Origin: Oscarella lobularis
Lineage: Eukaryota; Porifera; Homoscleromorpha; Homosclerophorida; Oscarellidae
Direction of reading: 5' to 3'
Length of the DNA: 64,000 nucleotides
NCBI RefSeq assembly: GCF_947507565.1
Contig: NC_089190.1
Location: 434,001 to 498,000, forward strand
Part shown: positions 1-11,335 of the stretch, one piece after another
Layout of the letters: each line of letters opens with the position of its first letter
How positions within the stretch are numbered: position 1 is the first letter of the stretch
The notes under the pieces: model-generated
The model's input: only the letters and a program-made list of their open reading frames with translations
Told to the model about the DNA's origin: nothing
Database searches by the model: none
Program-made: the position numbers and the translations under genes

Positions 1-603
1 GAAATCAATAATTCCTTGGGCAGACATTGCAGCTATCGCGTTGATTCTTTTTCCTCTTGTTAGATTTTGTGTTTCTATGGCAGGCAACCCTGCTATTGAA
101 TATCCGAATCGCCTCCTAGAATCTCTGCAGTCAAACCCCATTTCATCAATAAAAATGAATATGTTGCGCTTGTACACGCCTCCATCAAGCATAGTCGTAG
201 CTCGGAAATTCTCCCGTAATTCTTCGGACCTTTGCTTGGCCACTCGCTTGATTTTCTTCCGAGTCAAACCCAGCCGTCGAATTGTTCTACTAATTGTGGC
301 CACACTTGTTTGCCTACCCGTATGGTCTCGAACGGCTTCCTGTAGTTCGCTCAGGTAGGTGCTCGGTTTTTCCAGACAAGTTTGGAGGAGGAAAAAAAGT
401 TCATGCTGATGAAGGCTTTGCTTTGGTCCTCGTCTTTGCAGCCAATTTCGCACGTCGCCCGTTCTTGAAAGGAGGCGAATGTACCTCCAAATCGATGCCT
501 TACTAATGTACAGTTGTTCCGATATGCTTTCGACAGTTTTTCTTTGATGCAGATACATCCAAACAGCACGCCAGCGAAGTTCTTGAGGAAGTGGACGCGG
601 CAT
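1..603 (-). CDS. IS630/Tc1-mariner-type transposase, N-terminal 201 residues, runs off window edge
   Basis: A single uninterrupted reading frame starts at the ATG complementary to 601-603 and is still open at base 1, so the gene is partial at its C-terminus. The protein begins MPRPLPQELRWRAVWMYLHQ and has a helix-turn-helix region (about residues 10-60) followed by a second winged-helix-like stretch (about 85-125, GRQTSVATISRTIRRLGLTR). The first catalytic Asp of the DDE/DDD triad is visible in FIFIDEMGFDCRDSRRRFGY near residue 165. Family knowledge: these enzymes cut and paste elements flanked by TA target duplications. It is the only transposase frame in the window without a stop or frameshift over 200 codons, so it may be the youngest element here. 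It lies directly downstream of a decayed P-type transposase on the same strand. The class is confident; the exact family is not. Confidence 0.75.
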   Translation of the reverse strand, partial: MPRPLPQELRWRAVWMYLHQRKTVESISEQLYISKASIWRYIRLLSRTGDVRNWLQRRGPKQSLHQHELFFLLQTCLEKPSTYLSELQEAVRDHTGRQTSVATISRTIRRLGLTRKKIKRVAKQRSEELRENFRATTMLDGGVYKRNIFIFIDEMGFDCRDSRRRFGYSIAGLPAIETQNLTRGKRINAIAAMSAQGIIDF

Positions 604-619
604 CACGTTTGAAAAGCAC

Positions 620-2320
620 GCTTACGCTGATTCGTGTTTTCCTACGCATGCGCAGTATAGCCCACATCGGTTCTGCTGACTTCGCTTCACTCTCAAGCAA
701 CTTGAAATCAACTGTAACAAGCCCACGCACATAGAGTACGAGCATGTGCGTAGCAACATGCACAGGATATGGCGCTTTTCTGGATCCGCTGAGAGATGCC
801 TCAATATCCGACAAGCGGTTATTGACATCGTCGACATTTACGACGCCAACCAAGTGTCCAGGTTTCTTTATCATAGACGAGGTCCTCTCAGATCTTCATC
901 TCGTCTAATGATAGAACGATTTGCCTTTGGAACTTCGAAAGCGTTTCGATCTTTGCCTCGGACATCAGCTGCCTGTTGGTGGAGGAGTTGAATCCAGAGA
1001 CGGACGGGAAGACGTGAATGTAGTCCCGCAGAGTACGTTCGCTTAGCATTGTCATAACGCCGGCAGAGCAAAGGGCGTGGTACGCTGCGGACGACAGCAT
1101 GCGCAGGTGGAGAGCCCACTTTATCATCTTCGGATGCCATCGCATCCCTGTCGCGCCTTTCGCCATGGCAGCTTTTCGTTGCTGCTTCCAAAACAAACGT
1201 CTAATAAAAGAACAATAGCCTATATGGCTATTGAAGTATCCCTCCTCGGTACTACACTACCTGAATAAACCAGTGGGGTACTCTGACTCGATCTCCTGTG
1301 TATTCTCTTCGACGACTTTGAAAAGTTTGGTGTGTATCTCGGCATCGACAGAGATTCCTTCGCGAGATGCAGATTCCTCGATGCGAGTGACCAGACGTGA
1401 AATGCCGGCGGAAGTGACTTTTTTGACGTTGCAAGGAGACTAAGCTTTAATTTTCTCTGAGGCGTAGTCATGCTGTGATTAGGTGCGTACTTCGACCGGA
1501 CCTAAGCAACTACAACAGCCTGACGCCGATTGTATTGCCGACGGAGACACTCCCTGTGACGGAGGCAGGCCACGCATTGACAGCAAACGCAATTTGCAGG
1601 AAGTACTCCGGATAGTTGGCCGGAAATGTTGTAAGGGAATAGAGTCGTCCACAATTGCTACCAGGCTTGCTCTATCCTTGCCAAGAAAGTTTCCGGATTT
1701 TGACAGGGCGACTAATCGTTTGTCGTGGTTTCCTATCAAGAAGACGGTGGTTCAGTTCATTTAATTACTGGAGTATTAATTACCAGGGCAAACGTGGAGC
1801 TTCTCCATTGCTTCAATGATAGCATTCGTGTTATGCACCGGCACGGAAGAAAGAGCACTACACAAGGCGCCGTCAACTTTGCGCCGCCCAACGTAGACAG
1901 AAATTGCTGGTGGCTCGCTCTCTTTCTTGATACTGTAGAGCAGCCTTGTGGGAGGACACGACGTCGAAGATTGAAGAACGACCCGTGAAAGAAGTGTATA
2001 TGCTGATTCCTCCACTATATGCCAAAGACTCCGATCAACATCGCAAGCAACTTCTAAAAATAGATTAGTACAAGAATAGCAAGCTGTGAATTCTCCCGTA
2101 CGTGGCGATGGCAGATCCTTTAGTTCTTCCTGCGGATCCTTCGGTACTTCCTGCGGATCCTTTGGTACTTCCTGCGGATCCTTTGGTACTTCCTGCGGAT
2201 CCTTTGGTACTTCCTGCAGATCCTTTAGTTCTTTCTGCGGATTCTTTGGTACATCCCTTCGACCGGTTTTCCTGCGATAGAGCACTTCTTCGTCATCCTA
2301 TACAGGCATTTTTAACGGAT
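620..2320 (-). pseudogene. P-element-type transposase, copy A, decayed
   Basis: Several minus-strand frames together resemble the P-element transposase family. From N to C: a tail PVHNTNAIIEAMEKLHVCPG near 1780-1840 and RLVALSKSGNF near 1690-1730 (compare LCTENDDDGFVDLAE in copy B); the block RWHPKMIKWALHLRMLSSAA at about 1080-1145 (compare RWHPTMIKLCLHLKYKSSGA in copy B), which ends SERTLRDYIHVFPSVSGFNS; and ATHMLVLYVRGLV at about 715-755 (copy B has ATHMLSFMVKGIF). The catalytic RNase H half beyond this point is missing, replaced at 603 by the IS630-type gene. A stop precedes the likely start (MPV-stop-DDEEVLYRR near 2300) and at least two frameshifts occur, so it cannot be functional. The N-terminal part contains a 21-bp minisatellite. 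Confidence 0.6.
2111..2262. repeat. 21-bp coding minisatellite inside P-type copy A
   Basis: About seven head-to-tail copies of a 21-bp unit (core GCGGATCCTTTGGTACTTCC) lie here. Because the unit is a multiple of three it is read on the minus strand as a seven-residue repeat (KDPQEVP) inside the transposase N-terminal region. Copy B of the same family has no such array, so the expansion is private to this copy. Confidence 0.85.
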
Positions 2321-2733
2321 TGAGAGAATCAATTGGTAACTTCGAAAAGCTGCTTATTTTGCAACAAAGCTAAACCGCAGATCTTAGCGCGTGCGAGCAA
2401 CCCACAGTGGAATGATGCGGAAAGGATTTGGTGGAGCTGAATAAAAGCTGCATGGTATGATATCCACGAAGACTTCTGTTCCGTTTGAGGCACATTTCCT
2501 CGCCCCCATGTCAAAAAAGTCAGCTACGCATGAGAGTGGACGATTTTCATCAACGCGCAACACGATATGCTCACACATCCATGTGTAAGCAACGTTTTGC
2601 ATAAGGAGTGGGCGTGCGAAACCTCAAGATATCCCTGTTATGCTAACCGCGTTGGATGATAAACGATGTTCAGATTATCGTACGGTGTAAATCGTGTTGT
2701 ATTTATACGGGAATTAGCGAGACAGACATGGAC

Positions 2734-3619
2734 CATAGATAGAGGAGAGAGGGATGGAAAACTCCCCGTTGCACGTGACTTATACGTGGCTCTAGGATTG
2801 TCGCCGGCTCATGGACGTCGTTCTCCGCTTTCTTCGCGAAGTTCGCGATGAGTCAGTGGTTTCCATCGACTGCCCAATTGAAATGGAAGCTTCGTAGCAT
2901 CTCGTTGGAGAGGAAACGGAAGCCTTTAGGGATTTCGATTTTTTTCATGCTTGGAGAGCATGTCAAGTGACTCATTAGACCTGGGCGAGCACAGCTACAG
3001 TTCATATGGCGATTATGCATGCCACTGGCGAAATCTGCAACTTGCTTTTCTTTGGCAAGCCCATTTTAGCCCGAAGAAAAGTTTGGTTAAAACGGCGAAG
3101 TTCGAAGCGTGGTCAACGCAATCGCGTATCTATGGCACGCACAGATTCACGGAGAACAAATTAGTAACGTCAAATTAGCCATTGGGTCTAAGCAGTGAGA
3201 AGAGACCCCGCCGAAGTCAAGGCCGGTCGTCCACGCCCAAAATCACGCCAAACACGAATATGAGGGTGTTTTGGTAGCAATTGACGTCTCCGTGGCATGC
3301 GCGACATACTACGGCAACGTTTAGACAGCCACTTGTGGCCGCATAAGCGATGACGCGAGAGTTTACCCCGCCGACGTTTAGCATACCGACGCGTGAGCAA
3401 TTAGGGACCATTAGCTGGGAATTCAATAGCGCAGACAAAAAAACGCGTACACTAAACTACAGATAACATAGCGAATGGGGATACAATGCTTCAAACGACA
3501 TCGTCGACGAGAGAAACAACGATATTTGAAGAAATATCCGGGATTCCGGCGACAATCCTAGAGCCACGTATAAGTCACGTGCAACGGGGAGTTTCCCATC
3601 CCTCTCTCCTCTATCTATG
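2734..3619. mobile_element. MITE with ~75-bp terminal inverted repeats and 7-bp target duplication
   Basis: The left end (CATAGATAGAGGAGAGAGGG, 2734 on) and the reverse complement of the right end (ending at 3619) match for about 75 bp, up to GATTGTCGCCGG. The element is flanked by the 7-bp direct repeat CATGGAC at 2727-2733 and 3620-3626. The 886-bp interior has no recognisable transposase, so it is non-autonomous. The CATAGATA.A.GA.GAGAGGGAT start is shared with single ends at 3641-3694 and 12716-12762, which marks a dispersed family. CA-starting ends and 7-8 bp duplications would suit P or hAT type mobilisation; this is inference. Confidence 0.85.
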
Positions 3620-3640
3620 CATGGACGAAGCACTTTGTAC

Positions 3641-3694
3641 AAGAAAAATCACGTGACACACGCAGTTGCCAATCCCTCTTTTCTTTTATCTATG
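3641..3694 (-). repeat. Solo end of the CATAGATA repeat family
   Basis: Read on the minus strand this begins CATAGATAAAAGAAAAGAGG and continues GATTGGCAACTGC..TCACGTGAT. The same sequence, with few changes, occurs at 12716-12762 beside the second gene of P-type copy C. No partner end with matching duplication was found nearby. Confidence 0.6.
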
Positions 3695-3708
3695 TTAGCA
3701 CTAACAGC

Positions 3709-4065
3709 ATGGGCCGACGAAGTCTAAGACTACGTGGGTCTGGACAGAGAATATCTCAACGTGACATGCTTCATGCGTTCTGTGATGTGTGCACTGCGAA
3801 GTGCAAATGCATAGAGTGCTTGTCGGACAGCCTATTTTTCCCGCCGTTGGTCGCGAGGTTTAAGCGTTCGGCAACGTCCAGCGATGTCTCCTCTAAACAG
3901 GTCTCGCGTTTGAAGTTGGCTCTAGAAAACCTTAGAGAGGAACCTACTGTTAGAAAATTATTATTTTTTGCGATTAGAGAAACCGACGAGCCATTGGAGA
4001 AGGAATCGTCCAAAACCATAACAGACGAAGACATTGACGATATTATTGCGTTCTCTTCCGTGATA
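3709..4065 (+). CDS. Small uncharacterised ORF, 5' part, split by a MITE
   Basis: An ATG at 3709 opens a frame starting MGRRSLRLRGSGQRIS, with a Cys-rich stretch (CDVCTAKCKCIEC, residues 24-36) that could bind metal and a later acidic segment (TITDEDIDDIIAFSS). At 4066 the frame runs into an inserted element. Taking out the element plus one copy of its 5-bp duplication lets the frame resume at 5147 and run to a TAA at 5231-5233, giving about 147 codons. I do not recognise the protein. It begins 14 bases after the solo CATAGATA repeat end, so it may itself be TE-derived. Confidence 0.5.
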
Positions 4066-5141
4066 CCACGGATTGTAGAAGAGATGGATAGGAAACGCAC
4101 GCACGCTACTGTACATTGTGACGTTGAATCCGTGTCCTCGCCACGCCCACACAGCGTCGTGCGACAAGCACGTTTGTAACCTCCCTAATCGACTGTTAGG
4201 GTTATTTTGCGGCTTTCCCTTACTGGTGATGCCTACATTAAGGATAGAGCAATTTTTTAGCCCCTTCTCTGCTCCAGAATATCCGTTCTTGTTTCGATTT
4301 CGCGCCTACTTGTGTCTAGCGCACGCTTTTGGGATTTTCCTCGCTTCGTCGCCCGTGTTTTCGACAACAACTGTTTCTGAGGAGAACGTTAATCGCATTA
4401 GACAGCTCGTGCGAGCATTTGCATTCGCAAAGTATCGGTTACTTGTCCACATACGGGGGAATTAGTTCGTGAAAGTACGTTAGTTTGTGGTATTTTACCA
4501 ACTTTCCCGAAGCTTTTGAAAACTATCCAACAGTTCAAAACTAATGTTTACTGTATCCCGCAGCCGACCGAACATGGCGAAAAGAAAATTTTCTTTGTCA
4601 ATCTCACCAAAAAATTCGACCAAGACGCCGAAGTATGAGCACCCTTGTAGACCAAGAAAAGGCGTTACAGGAAAAAATCCGAAGAGGTTAAATAGAGTAG
4701 ACACAAAATTATAAGTGAAGTGGAACATTCATAGTCTGTAGGCCCAACCATCAGCTGACAAGAATACTCTCGAATCAGTTCAATTGACGATAGTCCTGAC
4801 TCCTGAATGGACTTTGCAAAAAACGCTGGAAGGGCTGCACATTTACAAGGTGAACTTACTTTCAACTGAGACCGGCGAGACTGCCGTCTCCCACAGCGTC
4901 ATAATTGACACCGATCTCAAAGTCGTCGTTTTCGAACTTTGGAAGAATTTCACGAATACTTTCCAGTGCAGCACGGCTTCTGTCACTATCTGACAAAAAC
5001 AGACGATCGGAAACAGCAGCGGAAAGGGCTTCCTTGAAAGACATGGGCAACTTAGCTGGGAACTTGTGTCACATGACAAGGACACAGAGTGAAACTACTA
5101 ACGTGCGTGCGTTTCCTATCCATCTCTTCTACAATCCGTGG
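4066..5141. mobile_element. 1,076-bp non-autonomous transposon inserted in an ORF, 5-bp target duplication
   Basis: Perfect or near-perfect inverted ends of about 41 bp (CCACGGATTGTAGAAGAGAT on the left from 4066; its reverse complement ends at 5141) extend through GGATAGGAAACGCACGCACG. The direct repeat TGATA lies at 4061-4065 and 5142-5146. The interior shows no transposase; the short frames inside it are not recognisable. A related end (CCACGGATTGTAGACACATG) occurs at 16875, at the truncation point of a Penelope-like element. Confidence 0.85.
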
Positions 5142-5233
5142 TGATACGTAGCGCCGAGGACATTAGGACTCTAGCATATTTGTCATCTCCTCTTATTTTT
5201 CATGGTGTCTTAATGTGTTTTGTGAGGTTTTAA
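5142..5233 (+). CDS. 3' part of the ORF interrupted by the 4066-5141 element
   Basis: After the second TGATA copy the sequence continues in the frame of the 3709 ORF (RSAEDIRTLAYLSSPLIFHG...) for 28 codons to TAA at 5231-5233. It supports the view that the insertion hit an open frame. Function unknown. Confidence 0.45.
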
Positions 5234-5449
5234 AAGATAATTACAATGTCAGTTTTTATTTTGCCTAGGCTAGAGAAGGGAATTATAGGTGTTTGCAAAT
5301 ACTGACCAACTTTATTTAGGCCCGCCGTTTATTTTGTATCGAACATGACTTTTTTTATCTGTTTTTCTCCAAAGGTTGAATTCGCTGCATAACAAATTTA
5401 CTAACTGAGAGGGTTCCATTTGCAGGAACAACGTGTGGACTTCTTGGCT

Positions 5450-7590
5450 GCGAAACCTGCGTAGTGCAATCGTCCTCAACTAAGAACTGAGCTATTTTCA
5501 GGATACCATCTTTAGACGACGCTCTCGTGTGTTTTCCAGACTAGCCACGCAATGCAATGGACCTGTCAAAACTGCTCCAGATGCAATTGACTCCACCGGA
5601 TGCCCAAGTAACCAATTGAGCAGCATAAAAACTCACGTTGGCTCCAAAGTTGAAAATAGTCTCTTTTGCAGCATTGTTGTTAAAGAGGGACGTTACTGCC
5701 TGGCCCACCTCGATGGTTGAATCCTCTCCCACAGCTGCCGGAATGCATCTGCCGGACTCAGTAGAGCATACTCGTCCGCTTGGAACCGAAACCCTTCTAG
5801 AGCGTATTTGTAGCAGCCCGCCTCCCTAACATTTAAGGTAAACGTTTGTCAACACTGGGAAAGGCGAGGTCCATCTCCTTCCCCCATGCGTCAACGAATT
5901 CTTTGTCTAAAAGCGCCATTTTCATAAAATTGCTGGAATAGTTAAATACTCTGTTGGAAGTGAAAGCATTGGAATTTTGAAGTTTTCCGGTTTGTTATCT
6001 CCAGGTTGGGGCCTACCCTTTCTTGTTTAACTCCCTCTTTTGCATTTGGCACATACTGTAGTTTTGATCAATGCGTTCAAATGATGTTTTGCTTTGTTTG
6101 CTTAAATGAAAATCTCTCTGCAAGCGCGCTGTTTCTTCCAAAAATCCTGGAACTATGCCCCGGCGTACAATTTTGCGCATTGCTTTCAAAATCCATTTTT
6201 TCGCAAAGATTTGGTGGCATTCCTAGCGGCACAAAGTTGTCTTCAATATTTCGGAGTACGACAACGTTAACAGCTGCTGCAACGATGCATCCGTCGAGTG
6301 CGTCACTGATGAACAAGTTGCATTTACGCACATGCTTTGAAGTATTTGATATGTTTCTTCTGGCAATCAGGCTCTTCAGGTGCTTCAAAATATTAAAATT
6401 GTGAAGAGAATCTTCAGAGAAGAATTTCGCAGAATGAGGTAGACGAGACGCCTTTGACACTGGAAGTCTTCGGAGTGATTTATAATGCCTGCCATTCTTC
6501 CCTTGTCGCTGCCGTCATCCGTAGAGGGAAGCAGTGAAGATCGATTTCGTTCGGCTGTCAACTGGTCACCTCCAAACTAAAGACTTTTGCAAGGCTGCCA
6601 TCGTCGTCGTAGGGTATATAGTTATTGAACTGACCTATTTTGATAGCGTCTTGCTGCTTTTGTTCTTTTAGTTCCAACAAGCCAAGCGGAATCTACAGCG
6701 ATTGTCTTGATGCCGTTGGATTAAATTTGTGAAAAATGTGTTTTAGATAAGGCGCAAAAACTGGCGGAATCCCTTCATGAGCTTTGCCACAAATCGAGCA
6801 ACGTGCATTTCAAAATTAGATGTAATTGTTCAGATTCAGAGGGCGCGAAGGCCTCTATAAAACGTCATATATCAAAAGACGAGAAGAGCAACTTTCCAGA
6901 TGACCAGGTACAGTGTAACGTTCTTCCGTCGCGACGAGATAGAACCAGTGCAGAGACCTATCTTCTCTTCTAATTGTGACGTAAAGTACTTTCTTTTTAT
7001 CAAAAAATCGAGATTGTCAGCGGTAATGTGATACGTGCATTGCCCTGAATGTTGGTCATATTGTCGTGGGCAGGCAGAGTTCGCGATGATAACGTCCACG
7101 CTGGTTTTGTCGTTGTCGCTGCTGCCGTAACGAGAGTTGTCGCTTCCCCCACCTCCGCCGTCATTTTCGTCGCCTTTGTCGTCACAGTCGTCTAATAATT
7201 TGCTTGCTTGAAAACAATCCAAAAACTGGTTTTTGCATTATATGCCTGTGATAGTGGGAAAGGCCGGTCAAATTCCGCTGTCATCTGCAGGAGCTTTCGC
7301 CCTACGCTATTTGGCTACATAAACACTCCCAGTCGTTTCAAGCGAATTGTTGTACGTTTTTACATTCCAGATTTCCACAGACGGATACCGATTACGTATT
7401 GGATGGCAGACATTCGATTGTTTCGATGGCGGAGCAAAGTAGAAGTAGCCATGCAGAGAGGTTTACTAGAGTAGACCACGTTGTGATCGCCTTTAGCCGC
7501 TACGAAAAATTGAGGGAACGGGGTCCTTTCTGCTAATTCGTCGTTAAATTTTTCAAAGAAAAGGTCTTTAAGTTGTTGCATGACGTAAAC
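5450..7590 (-). pseudogene. Decayed TE-type protein gene of unknown family
   Basis: Minus-strand fragments in N to C order: FFVAAKGDHNVVYSSKPLCM and ATSTLLRHRNNRMSAIQYVI with LRLGVFM-like continuation (about 7360-7560); HITADNLDFLIKRKYFTSQL (about 6960-7040); a long frame at 6077-6460; and AVTSLFNNNAAKETIFNFGA (about 5620-5710). The phrases 'CMAT..LL..RN..MSA.QY' and 'DNLDF.I' recall a multicopy family of unnamed proteins in invertebrate genomes that I associate with transposons, from memory only. Stops and frameshifts separate all blocks. An acidic/Gly-rich linker (DDKGDENDGGGGGSDNS) lies near 7150. Confidence 0.35.
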
Positions 7591-8640
7591 TTCAAAATTG
7601 AATTTTTGTCAAAGTTTCTTAATTTCGCTTGATAAGAAAAGGGCAAATTTTTGTGTCAGCTCGACTTTTGCATACTTTATAGCCTTCTTTTTCTGACGAG
7701 CGAGTGCTCGACCAAGTGTTAATAAATGTCCGGTGAGCGCACTGTCAGTGCGAAGAGATATCGGGTGATCAACAAAAACCTAAGCACTTTCAAAACTTAG
7801 AGTTTACATGTAGGTATAAATGTTAATTTATACCTTGACAACTGATTCCGCTGGTTCAACAAAATTCCCAGAAGACTGCTCCCCCTGCGGATTTGGAGAT
7901 CGCGGAGTAAGCGGATTTGGAGGAGGAAGAGTGAAAGAAGCTAAAGGGCTCGGTGGAGGAGAAGCAAAAATTCGAGTTGGCTGCAAGCGGGTACGTCTAG
8001 GACTGGCACTAATCCACAAAATTAATCGTCATTGGTGCAGTTCACAAAGAATTGGTCATCAAACTTTAGCAGAATTTAATTGAGCGGTCTTTGCTCTCGG
8101 CACTGTAGCACTGGCTGGTAAGGAACTATGAGCTTGTTTAAAGCACAGCGACGACAGCGTCGTCCGCAGACTCGAACAAATCCATTCATGGAGATAACTG
8201 AGCTGAATTGCGACCGCGCAGGTAAGAAACCTTTCACCCAAAGTGTAATATTAAAAGTACGGTGGCCCTGAAGGATCACATTGGAACGTACATTTAACAA
8301 CGTGCAAAGTTTGCCGTGCAACGTACAACGTGCAACGTTGGACGTGAAACGTGCGTTCTTAAACGAAAGTGTTTTAGAAAATATGAACGACTCGTTCACA
8401 TTTCATAAGCTATCTGCCATCCGCAAGCAGGGATGTGACGCTTTTTTGCATTTTTTATAATGCCTTATGAAGTAGGTGTACAGTCATACGCCAGATACAA
8501 GAGCAAATATCATTAGTTTGCGAATTGTAGAGCACAAATTCTCCTACAGCTGCCAAATGATATACTTATCACACCAACTAATTAATTATGTTCTTAGCTG
8601 TCATTAGTTTATGGAATATTTATGAAATGTTATTCTCTAG
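7591..8640. other. No confident gene; short local repeats
   Basis: Two opposed low-complexity frames overlap at 7820-8083 (Gly/Arg-rich on plus, Pro-rich on minus), neither recognisable. At 8280-8360 there is a cluster of near-identical ACGTGCAACGT-type words (several in 80 bp), partly palindromic. Nothing else is supported. Confidence 0.4.
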
Positions 8641-8649
8641 TTTTTAAAT

Positions 8650-10447
8650 AATTTCAAGGCGAAGTACGACTTATGAGAACAGAGCTGCTGCAATTGAAAT
8701 CAGAAGTGAAGGAAGGAAGAGATCGGGGACGTAAAGGCAGAAATGCTGGGCAATTTCCTGGTAAATTGGCATTGGGCAAATCTTCGATAGCTAAAGAACT
8801 ACGCAATGTTAAAAAGCAAATCAGAAGAGATATTTTCAGCCTGAAGCACACTTTGAAAAGAGGTAAGCAATATTAGTTGTTTTGTTTTTGAGAGCTGGTA
8901 TGTATTTTTTTTAGCTATGGAAGAGAAAGAGCGTAACAGTTGATATGGTTCGTGTTTGAATTTCTGATGATTCTGTTTCGTGCTCTTAGAAGATACAGAA
9001 GAGGATGACGTCGGCTCCTTGAATTGTAGCAGTTGATATAATCTGTCTTTGATTTCTAATTTTCTCTTTAGTTTCAGAGGAAATGATTGGTAAGAGTTTT
9101 ATCCAACTGAGAAAGATATCGGTAATTCAAAGCGTCATTCGAACATGACTCGAGCGAGGGTAACAACAATATATGAAGTATTTTTTGGATTTTATTTTTT
9201 TAGCAAAAGTCGACCCTGAGGAGGAGGAGAAGGAGGAGGAGGAACATAGAAAGGTAAAGACAAAAAGTAATTTAAATATTTTCTAGTAGTCTAATTTTTT
9301 AGAAACCAGACAGAAAACGAAAAAGAAGGGTACAAATTGGTAAATTATTTTTGATTTTTTTACAGGTTGTGTTTGCCGGTCAGAGTGACGCTAGGACGGG
9401 AGCGGTAAGAGTGATTCTCCGCCGGATTTTTGCATTTGCAACGTTTCTCCTTGACTCCTAAGAGCGACACGAAAAGGTAACTACCACATTTCGTGCATGC
9501 CAGATTTTTACGTTTTCTTTTGAAATAAAGACAAAGAACGTCGGTAAGACTGAATAGAGATATTTTTGAAGAAGTCTGATCTTTTCAGTAGTTGATAATG
9601 TTTCTGGAATACCAGAAGGTCAGAAAACCAGCACGATTCTCTACCGGATTTGAATTTGTCGCACTTTTCCTATTTGTTGAAAAAAAGGATTTGTACGAGC
9701 CCCACAAAAGGTAAACCATATTTTCTAGTTTGGCTTTGATGTTAGCGTTTGTTTCGTTTCACTTTTATAGAAGAGAAGCACTCCAAGGAAGGCAGGAAAC
9801 AACTTACCTGAATTTGATTTTTTGTAACGCCTTTTTTTAGAGTCATACGAGGGCAGAAAAAAACAATTTTGAAAAATTGCGTAAGACTCTAATAATGAAA
9901 AGCTTTCTAATAATTAAATGCATTTAAATTTCATGCTTATATTAATTGAAGTGGAGGGAGCTCAAGGCGATGGTAAAATCGCTATAACTGATTTGACTAT
10001 ACACATTTTCTCTTGTGTATTGCCTCTTTTATCTCCTCACAGATTAAGAAAAGATGAAAAAGTTTAGAGGAGACATCGCCGACTTTGCTCAAGGTGTGTT
10101 TACATATTTCATACAAGTATTACTTGTACAGTAAGTCTCCTTTATTTCAGATTTGTGGCAAAAAATTGAATGAGAGAAAAACCCGCTCTCGCAGACATAA
10201 GAAGAGTCCTCGCTTTATTTTGTACAAAGTAAATTATTGATCTGATACATTAATTTTGAAGACTAATATTTTTAGAATATATCACCCCTACTTGAAAAGC
10301 CAGACGAAAATAAGCACGAAAGCATTGGCAATTTACAAATTTTATGGAATTCACAGTGCTGTGACAGTAAAAAATGTTTTCTCGAAGCTAAAGCAAAAGC
10401 AAGCAGAAGAAATTGAGAAACAAATGACTGATTTTGTTAAAAAATGA
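8650..10447 (+). CDS. Candidate gene built of many very small exons, Lys/Glu/Arg-rich
   Basis: A first block (frame at 8673-8862: MRTELLQLKSEVKEGRDRGR...) ends at a good donor (AAAAGAG/gtaagc). It is followed by a run of short segments bounded by pyrimidine-AG and GTAA/GTAAG: 9204-9253 (Glu-rich, from GAGGAGGAGAAGGAGG), 9303-9339, 9366-9404, one ending /gtaact near 9477, one ending /gtaaga near 9542, and later ones near 9710, 9975, 10040-10093 and 10151-10228. A terminal exon at about 10276-10447 can be read RIYHPYLKSQTKISTKALAI.. to a TGA. Exons of 15-50 nt separated by 50-120 nt introns are unusual. Exact exon phases are not fixed and an alternative reading of the last exon exists. Product unknown, basic/acidic and probably nuclear by composition only. 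Confidence 0.35.
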
Positions 10448-10449
10448 AT

Positions 10450-11330
10450 AAAAACGCTTTTGCTAAATCGTTGAGCCCAGTCACGTGGGGCGCGGTATAG
10501 ATACGTCATGGAACGCGCTTTACCGCGACGTCGTGACTTCGTCGAAAAGCCACGCTCCCATTGTTGTCTTGTTTTCTAAGGTTTCCTGTATAACTTAATT
10601 AAATGGTAATCTTAACGATTTTAGTCGACCATTACACTACTTCGCCACACTCAGTTGTTTATTACATAATTGCAGTACGTGTACGGTGTGTGTCCAAAAT
10701 TTCATTTTCTAGTGCTTCCGGGATTTTCTTTTTAATTTTGTTTACTTTATTGGACTCCGAAAAAGATATACGCCTTCTGAAGAATGAAGGCGCTAATGTG
10801 TCAATTATGTGGTGAACGTTATCTTACGTGATTTTTGAATCTTGCAAATCTGAAGCAAAATGCTTACAATACCTGACAGATTTTAGGGCACATTCGAGCA
10901 CATATCCTACAAATGTTATCGAATGATGAAAAGTATGAAATGGCTGTGGCAGTGTATAAGATCAGCTAAGCTAACGTACGCCATCAATTAAAAAATTAAT
11001 CGTTGCATTAGTTCATCTTCACTGGCATGAAGAGCGGTGTTAAATATTTTCTATTGGAAGGTAATTACTAGCAAGCTCTACAAAGAGTTAGGCCCAATGT
11101 TTTGGTTATTTATTTAGTACCGCAATTGTTAAATTTTGAATTTGTTGTAAATAGCTTGTATTTTGTCATTTTACTACTGCATTTCAGTGAATGACTATTT
11201 TTTAAAGGCAAATACTCCTTATTTTTTTCTTGCTTGACTCTAACTAACTTTGATAAGCATCTTAAATATTCAATATCAAATTCGCAATTATGTTTAGTGC
11301 GTCGTTTTATAATCATTTGAGAAAGCAGTG
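10450..11330. other. No recognised gene
   Basis: AT-rich sequence with a weak plus frame at 10603-10815 (hydrophobic, unrecognised). No repeat boundaries could be seen. Confidence 0.3.
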
Positions 11331-11335
11331 TCAAC

